Shown piece after piece: positions 36,113-43,209 of a DNA stretch of 64,000 nucleotides. Made by a program: the position numbers and the translations under genes. The stretch spans positions 143,851 through 207,850 of the forward strand of contig NZ_DFUE01000010.1 in NCBI RefSeq assembly GCF_002379585.1, read 5' to 3'. Under the pieces are notes generated by a model. The model did no database searches, was not told the DNA's origin, and saw nothing but the letters and a program-made list of their open reading frames with translations. The stretch is from Pseudomonas sp. UBA4194. Its GTDB lineage: Bacteria > Pseudomonadota > Gammaproteobacteria > Pseudomonadales > Pseudomonadaceae. Every line of letters begins with the position of its first letter. The stretch's first letter is position 1.

Positions 36113-36538
36113 ATGAACACATTGGAAAAAAACGCAGCTGACTTTCTCAATAACCCAATCGCCTCCTACAGTCGATTGGCCGAACAGTTGAACATCACCA
36201 ATCCTCGCAGTGACGGTGTTCGCTGGACCAAGGACTCGGCGTACCACTTCTGCCGCACCCACGGCATTCGTTCTCCCCGTAGATGCCGTAACCAGCCACA
36301 CGCCAGCATCACCCAGCGCACGCACAAGCGCAGGTCGATCATCCAACAGCTATCCGATGCCCTCCTCGCATCTGGAACCCCTCTCGCATCACTCGCACCG
36401 TTCAACATTGGCGAGATAGCGCGCCTGAGTGGTCATTCGCCCGCAACCATCAAGAGCAACTGGTACCGGCTAGAACCCGAGCTGCTGGCGCTTGCTGGCC
36501 TACCGCCCAAGCCTATCGTGCTCGGCATGTTCTCCTGA
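36113..36538 (+). CDS. Island protein of unknown function with a C-terminal HTH-like segment
   Basis: 141 residues, basic. The N-terminus reads as helices with a DGVRWTKDSAYHFCRTHGIR segment; the centre is Arg/His-rich. Near 100-120 the sequence FNIGEIARLSGHSPATIKSN has the spacing of a helix-turn-helix. AAGGAA lies at proper distance before the ATG. It is 12 bp upstream of another HTH protein gene, so the two are probably co-transcribed. Perhaps a replication or copy-control accessory of the HUH protein further down; no family recognised. Confidence 0.6.
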   Translation: MNTLEKNAADFLNNPIASYSRLAEQLNITNPRSDGVRWTKDSAYHFCRTHGIRSPRRCRNQPHASITQRTHKRRSIIQQLSDALLASGTPLASLAPFNIGEIARLSGHSPATIKSNWYRLEPELLALAGLPPKPIVLGMFS

Positions 36539-36550
36539 GAGGTGATAGTC

Positions 36551-37186
36551 ATGGCAGGCAAAAAGACGCCCCCGGATCAAAGCGTACAAGTGGTCGTGCT
36601 GAGAGAGGCCGGGTATACCCTATCGGCCATCGCCGACCGTCTGGGCATGAGTGTGAGTACCACGCAGCGCATCATCCGCAGGAACAACGCAGTGGCTGGC
36701 GCAACCTCTGAGGCACTTGTCTCCAAGGCCCGAGAGCAAATGCTCAACTCATCGTTCGCCCTTGAAGAGATTCAGATGTCGGCGGCAGCGATGGTGCTCG
36801 ATGACTTGTCCATAACACGACAGATCCGCGCGAAACTCGCTCTGTCAGTTGATCAGCTTGATGTAACAGCACCGACAGCGTTCAGATCGCTCGCAGCAGC
36901 AAGCACCTCTCTCAAGCTAACCCAGGACGTTTACCGGCGATCATTGCCGATGGACAAGCTCGAAGAGGCGCTCGAAGTGGAGCAACTGCCAGAGTTGCAC
37001 ATTCGCATCATGTCGGAGAACGATGTAGCGGTGATGAGGGCGCAGCAACGCAGAGAGGATGCCGAGCTGAATGGGGATCTAGCGGGTATGAGCGACGAGG
37101 ACGAAAACCTTAAATGGTTAGCAGACCGTCGCGCAGCACAGACCGAGCAGACAGATGAAGACGACGATCTAGTGATCGAAGGATGA
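36551..37186 (+). CDS. Helix-turn-helix island protein, terminase-small-like pattern
   Basis: 211 residues from the ATG at 36551 (MAGKKTPPDQS); GAGAGGTG upstream supports it over the GTG at 36542. The N-terminus carries a helix-turn-helix (AGYTLSAIADRLGMSVSTTQ RIIRR, about 20-45). The middle is helical, and the C-terminal 50 residues are strongly acidic, ending DEDDDLVIEG. The layout (HTH then acidic helical tail) recalls phage small-terminase or replication-initiation accessory proteins, but no large terminase is present. Function not assigned. It forms a likely operon with the preceding gene. Confidence 0.6.
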   Translation: MAGKKTPPDQSVQVVVLREAGYTLSAIADRLGMSVSTTQRIIRRNNAVAGATSEALVSKAREQMLNSSFALEEIQMSAAAMVLDDLSITRQIRAKLALSVDQLDVTAPTAFRSLAAASTSLKLTQDVYRRSLPMDKLEEALEVEQLPELHIRIMSENDVAVMRAQQRREDAELNGDLAGMSDEDENLKWLADRRAAQTEQTDEDDDLVIEG

Positions 37187-37320
37187 CTTGAGGTTGACCG
37201 GGCTACGGGCATGGTCAATCTGTCAAAGTCTTAGATTTACTGTAAGGATGTGACTGCACTGGGCCTGCTGCCTAGACCGTCATTTTGAAAATCAGAGAAC
37301 AACTCCTGTGAGAGTTAGAG

Positions 37321-38295
37321 ATGACCCATTCATCAACGGTTGCAGACAGCATCAAGGCCACATTGCCAACGGATCAAACTGAATCCGGTGAAGAACCGGG
37401 AACAGCGGGGGGCGTCGACCCGAACGCTCAAGCTGATTTGCAAATCGGATCTGAAAGGCAAAAAGCCGTAAAATCGAGATCGTCAAAAAGCACTGCTACG
37501 GTAGGCGGGCTGGTGTATGCGAAGGAACACAGCATGCACAAGAGACGTATGTTGGCTAACTCACTTCACCTCCCAGACAAAGGCATCAGAGCAAAGACCC
37601 TTCTAAACGAGCCTCTACCTACCGAAGCCATACTCACGCCCTGGAAGAAGGCTGATGAGTTCACGAAGCTCGCAGCAGCAGCCGGACCGCTTTACTGGAT
37701 GGCTCAGCGCAGAGGTTGGGAGCTGAAGACCTTCACCTTGATCCTGAATCACGATCTGGATGACAGACTAAATCGAGGTGACGCCACTGCTTTGACCTAC
37801 ATACGAGATCAGATCACTCGCCTTGTTCGAGCATCAGTATCACCAAGGTCTGAGTTCCTATACGGGATAGAAAAAGCGCCTGCTGCCCTCTCCGCATCAT
37901 CCAGCCGCCGCCGGTGGCACCTCCATGGTTTGATGATTGGACCACCCGGATTCTCAGCTGCAGGTAAAACACCTCTCAGGCTAGCGCTGCGAGCCCTGAA
38001 AGGCGAGGCAGATACCGACCTAATGTTCCAAACTCCAGGTGAAAAAATTGGGCGTTCGAAGCAGTCTTCCGCGATGAGCTGGTGCTTCTATGCAGTAAAA
38101 AATGGACTCACGCTCGACGTAAATCCGGACCTCCAATCCAAGTACGACGTTCCGCCGGGCAAGCAGGCCTTCCTATCGTCGCTCCTGAGACGAGAAGCGC
38201 ATAGGTGGCACGAAGGTATGCGGCACGGCAAAAATGCCTCAGAGCTCATCGTAGAAGCTCCTGGACTGTATGTTTCGTTAACCTTCGGCGTCTGA
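37321..38295 (+). CDS. Putative HUH endonuclease (rolling-circle Rep-like)
   Basis: 324 residues. The first ~70 look disordered. Then three motifs appear in the order and spacing of HUH replication initiators: a hydrophobic strand KTFTLILN (136-143, motif I position), RWHLHGLMIG with H200-x-H202 (motif II, metal binding) and WCFYAVKNG with Y257-x-x-K260 (motif III, catalytic tyrosine). A basic C-terminus follows. If correct, the protein nicks one strand of the element's DNA and starts rolling-circle replication or transfer. I know no named family that it matches, and the gene carries no such label by obvious similarity. The call rests on motifs, so it is moderate. It follows two HTH proteins on the same strand. 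Confidence 0.55.
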   Translation: MTHSSTVADSIKATLPTDQTESGEEPGTAGGVDPNAQADLQIGSERQKAVKSRSSKSTATVGGLVYAKEHSMHKRRMLANSLHLPDKGIRAKTLLNEPLPTEAILTPWKKADEFTKLAAAAGPLYWMAQRRGWELKTFTLILNHDLDDRLNRGDATALTYIRDQITRLVRASVSPRSEFLYGIEKAPAALSASSSRRRWHLHGLMIGPPGFSAAGKTPLRLALRALKGEADTDLMFQTPGEKIGRSKQSSAMSWCFYAVKNGLTLDVNPDLQSKYDVPPGKQAFLSSLLRREAHRWHEGMRHGKNASELIVEAPGLYVSLTFGV

Positions 38296-38391
38296 GTACA
38301 GCATCATGGGCATACAAAGAATGCTTCTATCGGTGATAGCAAAGAACTATCACAGGCGATCTTTGTAAAGAAAAAAATACATAAAAAACGC

Positions 38392-38420
38392 AAGCGCCGG
38401 TCGGAATTGCTCCTTATAAT
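38392..38420 (+). promoter_or_regulatory. Possible promoter for the HslV-like gene
   Basis: A perfect TATAAT at 38415-38420 lies 72 bp before the ATG. The -35 position holds only a weak AGCGCC-like string, so activation may be needed. Assigned from the -10 alone. Confidence 0.35.
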
Positions 38421-38492
38421 CTGCCGCCCTTCGCTGATACCGAACGCGCAGTGATGGGTAGAAGATAAATCCAAAGGGAATTGTTCTGATCC

Positions 38493-39218
38493 ATGACCAC
38501 GAACGTCTACGACCGCACCACCGGCTTCATCACCAGTGATTCACGATGGTCAGTCGAGAGAGATTTCGCGATCATGTACGTTGATGACACAGGCTTCGAT
38601 AAAATCGAAGAGGCGCGCGGAAAGGTCTTCCTATTCGCAGGCGATTCTGAAATTATCCAGCTGTGGAAAACGTTTTTGAGGTCTGGACCTCTGTCGTCGC
38701 ACGGTCGTCCTAAGATCGAAGGCATCGCGATTTTGATCGCCGAAGCAGATAGCGGTCGACTGGTCTACCATTACGGTCAGGACATACTGCTTCCTGATTC
38801 TGAAGCGCCAACGACGAGTTTTGCAGGCTCTGGGGCACGGTCAGCAGCACAATGCTGGCAGGCGAATAATTGCGCGCTGAGAGCCGTCGAGACAGCTAAA
38901 GGTTTCGATGTTTTTAGCGGTGGTGAGGTCAAAATGTTTGAACTTTCCACTGGCAAGCACAACCTAAACGATCAGATTGACGTGAAAGATTTGAAAGCCG
39001 CGTTCATCAAAAAGGGGATGGTCATGTTCACCGCTAATAGCCAAAAGCCCGTGACAGTGCAGGAAGCCGCCGCCAACGACGCCCGCGTTGCACAGATTGT
39101 CACATCCATTGCTAACGGCAGTGTGTCGCTGAAAGCACCGTGTGATGCTATGTATAACCAGCCAACGCATGCTGACAAGAAACGACTTGACGCTGCGCTG
39201 GATGAAATCTTCGGCTGA
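38493..39218 (+). CDS. HslV/proteasome-like Ntn-hydrolase family protein
   Basis: 241 residues starting MTTNVYDRTTGFITSDSRWS. After Met removal, Thr would be the N-terminal nucleophile. An Asp at 16 (SDSRW) and a Lys at 37 (FDKIEE) fall where HslV has Asp17 and Lys33, and FLFAGD near 47-52 matches the conserved FAG loop. This is the pattern of the HslV/20S beta-subunit fold. The C-terminal half (about 120-241) is longer than HslV. No HslU ATPase gene is nearby. It stands alone between a -10-like box and a strong terminator, so it is its own unit. Possible roles are a self-acting peptidase or an anti-phage factor; neither is shown by the sequence. Confidence 0.6.
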   Translation: MTTNVYDRTTGFITSDSRWSVERDFAIMYVDDTGFDKIEEARGKVFLFAGDSEIIQLWKTFLRSGPLSSHGRPKIEGIAILIAEADSGRLVYHYGQDILLPDSEAPTTSFAGSGARSAAQCWQANNCALRAVETAKGFDVFSGGEVKMFELSTGKHNLNDQIDVKDLKAAFIKKGMVMFTANSQKPVTVQEAAANDARVAQIVTSIANGSVSLKAPCDAMYNQPTHADKKRLDAALDEIFG

Positions 39219-39230
39219 TCGCCGATGAAA

Positions 39231-39256
39231 AAAAACCCGCTTAGGCGGGTTTTTTG
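39231..39256 (+). terminator. Intrinsic terminator after the HslV-like gene
   Basis: AACCCGC, TTAG loop, GCGGGTT stem followed by a run of T, 15 bp after the stop. Clear rho-independent form; A-rich on the other side, so it may work both ways. Confidence 0.85.
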
Positions 39257-39482
39257 CTATCTGTGGTCTGCGATGGGACGCGACCTACCGCCTGTAGCTC
39301 ATATGGCAGCACAGAGCCCAGCTCGATGTCCTACGTAGAGTGGCAAGCACGAATGCGGCATTAGCTGGCTACGATTGTTGATTGAGCTTTCTCTCGACAG
39401 CCATCAACACGAGTCAATTCCATCCCGGTGCCCCCGCTCCTCATTGAGCCCCCCCCTACGAAACTACCTTGTGAGGTCACTG

Positions 39483-39959
39483 ATGGGTAAAGACATGGAC
39501 CCTTTTCGCGCCAAGCACTCCGAACTCAACCAGAAGCATCTGGACGCCCTCACCGATGAAGGGATGGTGATTCTCAAAGTACATCTTGTCATCGAAGAAT
39601 TGCTTCGTGATTTCTGCGGCGCCGTCGTCCCAAATCCCAAGCACCTACGAGAAGCCCGACTGACATTCAAGCAGACCATGCTTTTAGCTCGGTCACTCAC
39701 AGATCATGACATCGACTGGATATGGGCTGTCCTGAGAAATTTGAACCGGATGCGCAACCTGATGGCGCATGCGGTAGAGCCCTCTGAAGAAGAATACTCT
39801 AGGTGCCGCAACACCATCATCCAGCTCGTCTCGGAGGCCCGCCCAGGCGGTCGCCCAGACTCCCTGAAAGGCGCGCTACAGTACGCTTATGGATGGCTCG
39901 GCGGCATGCTCTCTAACCTTGTCACGACGAAGCATCTCCGACCGCAAGTTAAATCGTAA
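39483..39959 (+). CDS. HEPN-motif protein of unknown function
   Basis: 158 residues from the ATG at 39483 (MGKDMDPFRAKHSEL), chosen because GAGGT lies upstream; a longer frame begins at 39375. The product is helical with R91-N-L-M-A-H96, the Rx4H motif of HEPN domains, and an acidic cluster after it. Catalytic HEPN proteins are RNases in toxin-antitoxin and defence systems; some HEPN proteins are inactive. No antitoxin such as an MNT nucleotidyltransferase is adjacent. The next gene is convergent. HEPN fold is likely; RNase activity is a guess. Confidence 0.6.
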   Translation: MGKDMDPFRAKHSELNQKHLDALTDEGMVILKVHLVIEELLRDFCGAVVPNPKHLREARLTFKQTMLLARSLTDHDIDWIWAVLRNLNRMRNLMAHAVEPSEEEYSRCRNTIIQLVSEARPGGRPDSLKGALQYAYGWLGGMLSNLVTTKHLRPQVKS

Positions 39960-39969
39960 TTTCCCTGAG

Positions 39970-40440
39970 TCAGTGGCCGAGCTTCATCAGCAGTATTTCT
40001 TTGATCTCGACTTGATCGTGGAAATCGGCGTACTCCACGAAGCTCATCGCACCACTAGACTTTGTGATGTCGAAGCCAGAAGCCACGATCCGGCGCACCT
40101 CGCTCACATTTCCCATCGATATCGCCTTCATAAGATCTTCAGGGCTGATGTGATCCGGGAGCTTAGCCAGGGGCACGTCAGATCCGGCGATTGGAGCAGG
40201 ACGTGTGGCCGCGACAGACCCGAATCCATACAGCATGACTCCGACAACGATGAATGCTATCGCCAGCATCAAAGAGTTCTGCTTCTCAGAAACGAGGCCG
40301 ACGTTGTGGACCCGCATGCCTGCCGTTGAAGATGACATGTAGACATCGCTCACCGGAACGCTGGTATCCATGTACATCGCCATCATCAGCATCACGAATC
40401 CCACAACACCGATTACCAGCCCTGCATTTTTCATGTTCAT
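39970..40440 (-). CDS. Small inner-membrane protein with ankyrin-like tail
   Basis: 156 residues from the ATG at 40440 (MNMKNAGLVIGVVGF), with AGGGA upstream; a longer frame starts at 40527. Two membrane segments are seen (about 5-23 and 56-74) with a short periplasmic loop. A cytoplasmic tail (about 95-156) holds a helix pair ISPEDLMKAISMGNVSEVRR then VASGFDIT. This is like a single ankyrin-type repeat. It is convergent with the HEPN-motif gene, 10 bp apart. Function unknown. It could be a membrane partner in a defence cassette, but there is no direct evidence. Confidence 0.6.
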   Translation of the reverse strand: MNMKNAGLVIGVVGFVMLMMAMYMDTSVPVSDVYMSSSTAGMRVHNVGLVSEKQNSLMLAIAFIVVGVMLYGFGSVAATRPAPIAGSDVPLAKLPDHISPEDLMKAISMGNVSEVRRIVASGFDITKSSGAMSFVEYADFHDQVEIKEILLMKLGH

Positions 40441-40950
40441 GTCGGCTATCCCTATGCGCCCGCATTTGATAAGCGCTCGCTCGAAAATAACGGACGACAC
40501 CCATGCCAACCCGGCCTGACGTCGCACGTTCCCTATCTACCGGCACTGTGACTCTAAAATGAGGGCGAAAATTCCTGCCTTACAGCAGCAAAATCGATGC
40601 TTGAACGGCGTGTGACATCGCCCTCCGGAGGTCGAAAGCACTTGTCAGGCGAGCGCTTACAGCCCATCAAGAGTGTAAAACGGGACCCTAGACCCGACGC
40701 CCCAAGCCAACGGACCGCCCTACCACCCCTGCTAAGGAGTTAGTTGACGAGATAAGAACAGGTATGCGGTATATGGCAACGACGCCTCAGAACTCATCGC
40801 AGGAGCTATAAAGCGGTATGGAGCGTAAGGTGGGGTCGTGCCGTCGTAACCAATAGACATGCTGCAATCGTTGTGAATCCATCCACACGCTCGATGCTCG
40901 CTAGCATGACAATGATATTGTAAAGCCACTCAGCCTACGGAAAGCCGCGT
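40441..40950. other. 510-bp gap between the membrane protein and the TIR-like gene
   Basis: No gene supported. Short minus-strand frames (for example 40732-40929) lack ribosome sites. The right part should contain the promoter of the 40951 gene, but I see no clear boxes. Confidence 0.45.
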
Positions 40951-41823
40951 ATGTTCAATCTCCTCGTCAGCGCCAGCCCATGGGATCAGCCCCGTAAGAC
41001 CTACGCCTCGTCCAGGGTTCTGCAAAGCGGCTACAGCTCGGATCAAGTACTGGCAAGGTTTGCCCCGTCCGGTATCGTGAACTTCGATGCACTTAAAGAG
41101 CTGCCTACGCTTTTCGTGCAGGAAACCTCTCAGCACTACCCAGACCAACTGGCAAGGGTAGGAACTATCCTCAGCGTTCGTACCAGTGGTACGGAAGTTG
41201 CGATCGAATATCGCTTCGACCAGGAGGTCAGGCCGATTCCCCAGAATGAGTTGATTCGGATGGAACATCATTTGGGGATCGTTTCAAATCCCAGGCGAGG
41301 TTTTGGAGAGTTGTCCACGACACACTGGGCCGTCAAAGACTTCAACCTATACCGGGCACTGTTCATCGCGCAACCAGGGAGGGATCGGACGCCGAAGGTC
41401 TTCACGCTCCCTGAATCGGGTATCGTACAGTTTGACCAACTCTCCGCCATGATGCCTTTTGACAGTAGCTTTTCAGGCGTTTTTCAAGCTATTCGCAGGG
41501 CAGCTCAACGCGTGAACATGAGGTGTGATCGGGTTGATGGCATCTGGGAAAATCATGCCGTAATCCAAGATGTCATCAGCTTGATAGACCGTTCTGCCTT
41601 CGTAATCTGCGACTGCACGGGCCGTAATCCCAATGTGTTTTACGAAATCGGTATCGCGCATTCGTTGGGCAAGGAAGTGATTTTGATCACGCAGAACGGT
41701 GACGACATCCCATTTGACCTCAGACATCTCCGCTATCAGCGGTATTTGAATAACAACGAAGGCTTGACGGACCTGGAGGAAAGACTATTCCAGCGACTTC
41801 AAGCTCCATTACAACAGCTGTGA
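40951..41823 (+). CDS. TIR-like/nucleoside deoxyribosyltransferase-like domain protein
   Basis: 290 residues. The C-terminal half (about 165-265) has a Rossmann-like pattern: an IRRAAQRVNMRCDRVDG strand-helix, then DVISLIDRSAFVICDCTGRN, then PNVFYEIGIAHSLGKEVILI. The Asp near 221 and the Glu in NVFYEIG (E232) occupy the positions of the nucleoside 2-deoxyribosyltransferase/TIR-like active site. The N-terminal half (1-160) is unrecognised. Proteins of this type are found as NAD-degrading or nucleotide-sensing effectors in defence loci. Here no cyclase or sensor partner is adjacent, so a single-gene effector is possible. Superfamily likely, role inferred. Confidence 0.65.
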   Translation: MFNLLVSASPWDQPRKTYASSRVLQSGYSSDQVLARFAPSGIVNFDALKELPTLFVQETSQHYPDQLARVGTILSVRTSGTEVAIEYRFDQEVRPIPQNELIRMEHHLGIVSNPRRGFGELSTTHWAVKDFNLYRALFIAQPGRDRTPKVFTLPESGIVQFDQLSAMMPFDSSFSGVFQAIRRAAQRVNMRCDRVDGIWENHAVIQDVISLIDRSAFVICDCTGRNPNVFYEIGIAHSLGKEVILITQNGDDIPFDLRHLRYQRYLNNNEGLTDLEERLFQRLQAPLQQL

Positions 41824-41858
41824 TCGCCCCTCGCATCGACGTCGGTGCCCCCGTGCTG

Positions 41859-42263
41859 CTATCCGGCCAGAGGTTTTCTGAACCCCCGAGCAATCCAAGC
41901 TCCGACTAGCCCGGCGATGTACAGCAACCCGCAGAGAGCAATCCAACCGCCTGTCAATTTGGCTACAGTGACAGGCCGCTGCTTACTGACCTTGTCCATG
42001 AACTCAGCATGATTCGCTTTTGATTGCTCGATTTCAATCAGACGCTCTGACACCGGGGTCTGTGCCAGCACCTCTCTAAGCAACCTATTGGACCCCTGTA
42101 TAGGGCTCTGGATGACCTTTATCTCGGCTAACTTTTCGTCGATCGTTTCCTGATGCTTCTGATTGAGATGTTCGTCGGTTGGGATAAACGTCCGATAGAG
42201 GTACACCGGCACCAACAAGAGTACGACACAGCACACGATCCACGCCCTTTGCCAACCATTCAT
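41859..42263 (-). CDS. Small two-span membrane protein
   Basis: 134 residues from the ATG at 42263 (MNGWQRAWIVCCVVLLL), preceded by a strong GGAGGTG; a longer frame starts at 42293 without such a site. One membrane helix near 5-24 and another near 105-125 flank a ~75-residue charged loop with coiled-coil character (HQETIDEKLAEIK, ERLIEIEQSK). I do not recognise the family. It lies opposite to the TIR-like gene, tail-to-tail with a 35-bp gap. Confidence 0.6.
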   Translation of the reverse strand: MNGWQRAWIVCCVVLLLVPVYLYRTFIPTDEHLNQKHQETIDEKLAEIKVIQSPIQGSNRLLREVLAQTPVSERLIEIEQSKANHAEFMDKVSKQRPVTVAKLTGGWIALCGLLYIAGLVGAWIARGFRKPLAG

Positions 42264-42495
42264 ACCAGCACCTCCAGCGCCACTGAAATCCATATCTGTG
42301 ATGCAAGCAAGTCAGCGGTGCAGGCTAATGAGGGTGATTCCTTGAACATTTGTAGCTCCTTTTTCGGTGAAAGATAGCCTTCGGGATGACGTCAGTAGCA
42401 AAGTAGATGCTAATCACAGTATGTAAACGGCGACATTTGGTGAATGCCTATTTCACCAAGCCAATGCCCCCTTATTTCCATTTTTTGCCGCGAAC

Positions 42496-42672
42496 GTGAA
42501 GCGACGCAGGTTACAGCTTGGGCTGACGCAAGAAACCCTAGCAGAGCATGCGGGGGTTCACCGGACCTACGTGGGAATGCTTGAACGGGGCAAGAAAAAT
42601 CTGACGATCTATAACATATGGCGACTGGCGAACGCTCTCAATGTTAAAGCCGCCGACCTTCTAATCGAATAG
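42496..42672 (+). CDS. Short XRE-family HTH regulator, possibly 5'-truncated
   Basis: 58 residues from a [38 protein letters not shown] and [20 protein letters not shown]. This is a complete XRE/Cro helix-turn-helix core like those of restriction-modification controllers. The open frame extends upstream to 42427 (ending [14 protein letters not shown]) but has no ATG, so the original start may be lost. It lies just inside the right attachment repeat. If made from the GTG, it would be a minimal repressor of island genes. Confidence 0.6.
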   Translation: MKRRRLQLGLTQETLAEHAGVHRTYVGMLERGKKNLTIYNIWRLANALNVKAADLLIE

Positions 42673-42837
42673 ACGGTTACACACCACAACGGGCGAACTC
42701 TCGTATGCTTCCACGGCGCGACCGTACCCCTGGATGATCTTGCTTTGTGTCAACGGCATAGCTAAGGTCGTGTGACATCCACAAGCCTCTCTAGGTGTGA
42801 CACCGATACCAAATTCCATACCCACTGCTGCTAGCTG

Positions 42838-42943
42838 GACGCCCACCCCCGACATGGGTATCATGGCGCCCGCGTTGCACCAGTAGCTCAGCTGGATAGA
42901 GTACTGCCCTCCGAAGGCAGGGGTCGTGGGTTCGAATCCCGCC
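42838..42943 (+). repeat. Right attachment-site repeat (attR)
   Basis: 106 bp matching 31416-31521 with one difference (C at 42862). It contains the upstream sequence and 5' body of the tRNA and joins host DNA at the 3' acceptor strand. Confidence 0.85.
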
Positions 42944-42953
42944 TGGTGCACCA
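42877..42953 (+). tRNA. tRNA-Arg (anticodon CCG)
   Basis: 77 nt. Acceptor arms GCACCAG and CTGGTGC pair fully, followed by discriminator A and an encoded CCA. The D-arm has GCTC/GAGT-type pairing. The anticodon arm is CTGCC-CTCCGAA-GGCAG with CCG at the anticodon, and the T-arm is GTGGG-TTCGAAT-CCCGC. The body comes from the island side and the 3' acceptor strand from the chromosome, so the intact gene is a junction product. Confidence 0.95.
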
Positions 42954-42968
42954 TTGATTCAAACAGAG

Positions 42969-43001
42969 AAAACCTCAGGTGAAAACCTGGGGTTTTTTTT
43001 T
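42969..43001 (+). terminator. Intrinsic terminator after tRNA-Arg
   Basis: AACCTCAGGT, GAAA loop, ACCTGGGGTT stem (one G-T/A-G mismatch region) followed by nine T. It ends the tRNA transcript 16 bp after the CCA. Confidence 0.9.
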
Positions 43002-43209
43002 GCCTTCCTTTATGAGCAGCTCTTATTCCCGCTTCATCGGGGACGGCGCTGCATGAAGATGTGCTCCCTGAAAATCGACCTGACGGTTTCCGCACTGGGC
43101 AAGCATCTGTGGGGGCGTAGCAGTTGCAACACGGCGTAACGTCGGACTGGCGAACCTTGTCGGCTGACTGGCGTCCGACCTAGGCAAGCCCATCGTCCGA
43201 GGTCCGCCT

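Larger units (their letters stand above)
31416..42943. mobile_element. Integrative island at tRNA-Arg(CCG)
   Basis: An 11.5-kb element bounded by 106-bp direct repeats (31416-31521 and 42838-42943) with one mismatch. A tyrosine integrase gene sits just inside the left repeat. The right repeat continues into the host 3' acceptor strand and gives a complete tRNA; the left repeat lacks it. Cargo: three small paralogues, a serine recombinase, HTH proteins, a HUH-Rep-like protein, an HslV-like protein, a HEPN-motif protein, a TIR/deoxyribosyltransferase-like protein and membrane proteins. No capsid, tail, relaxase-T4SS or portal genes are visible, so it is a small integrative island or satellite rather than a full prophage or ICE. 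Confidence 0.85.

Noticed and set aside
39285..39360. tRNA-like string (GCCTGTAGCTCATATGGCAG...)
   Set aside because: No matching 3' acceptor strand, no good anticodon or T-arm; chance resemblance or a dead remnant.
31416..42943. Interpretation of the island as a complete prophage
   Set aside because: No capsid, portal, large terminase, tail or lysis genes are visible.
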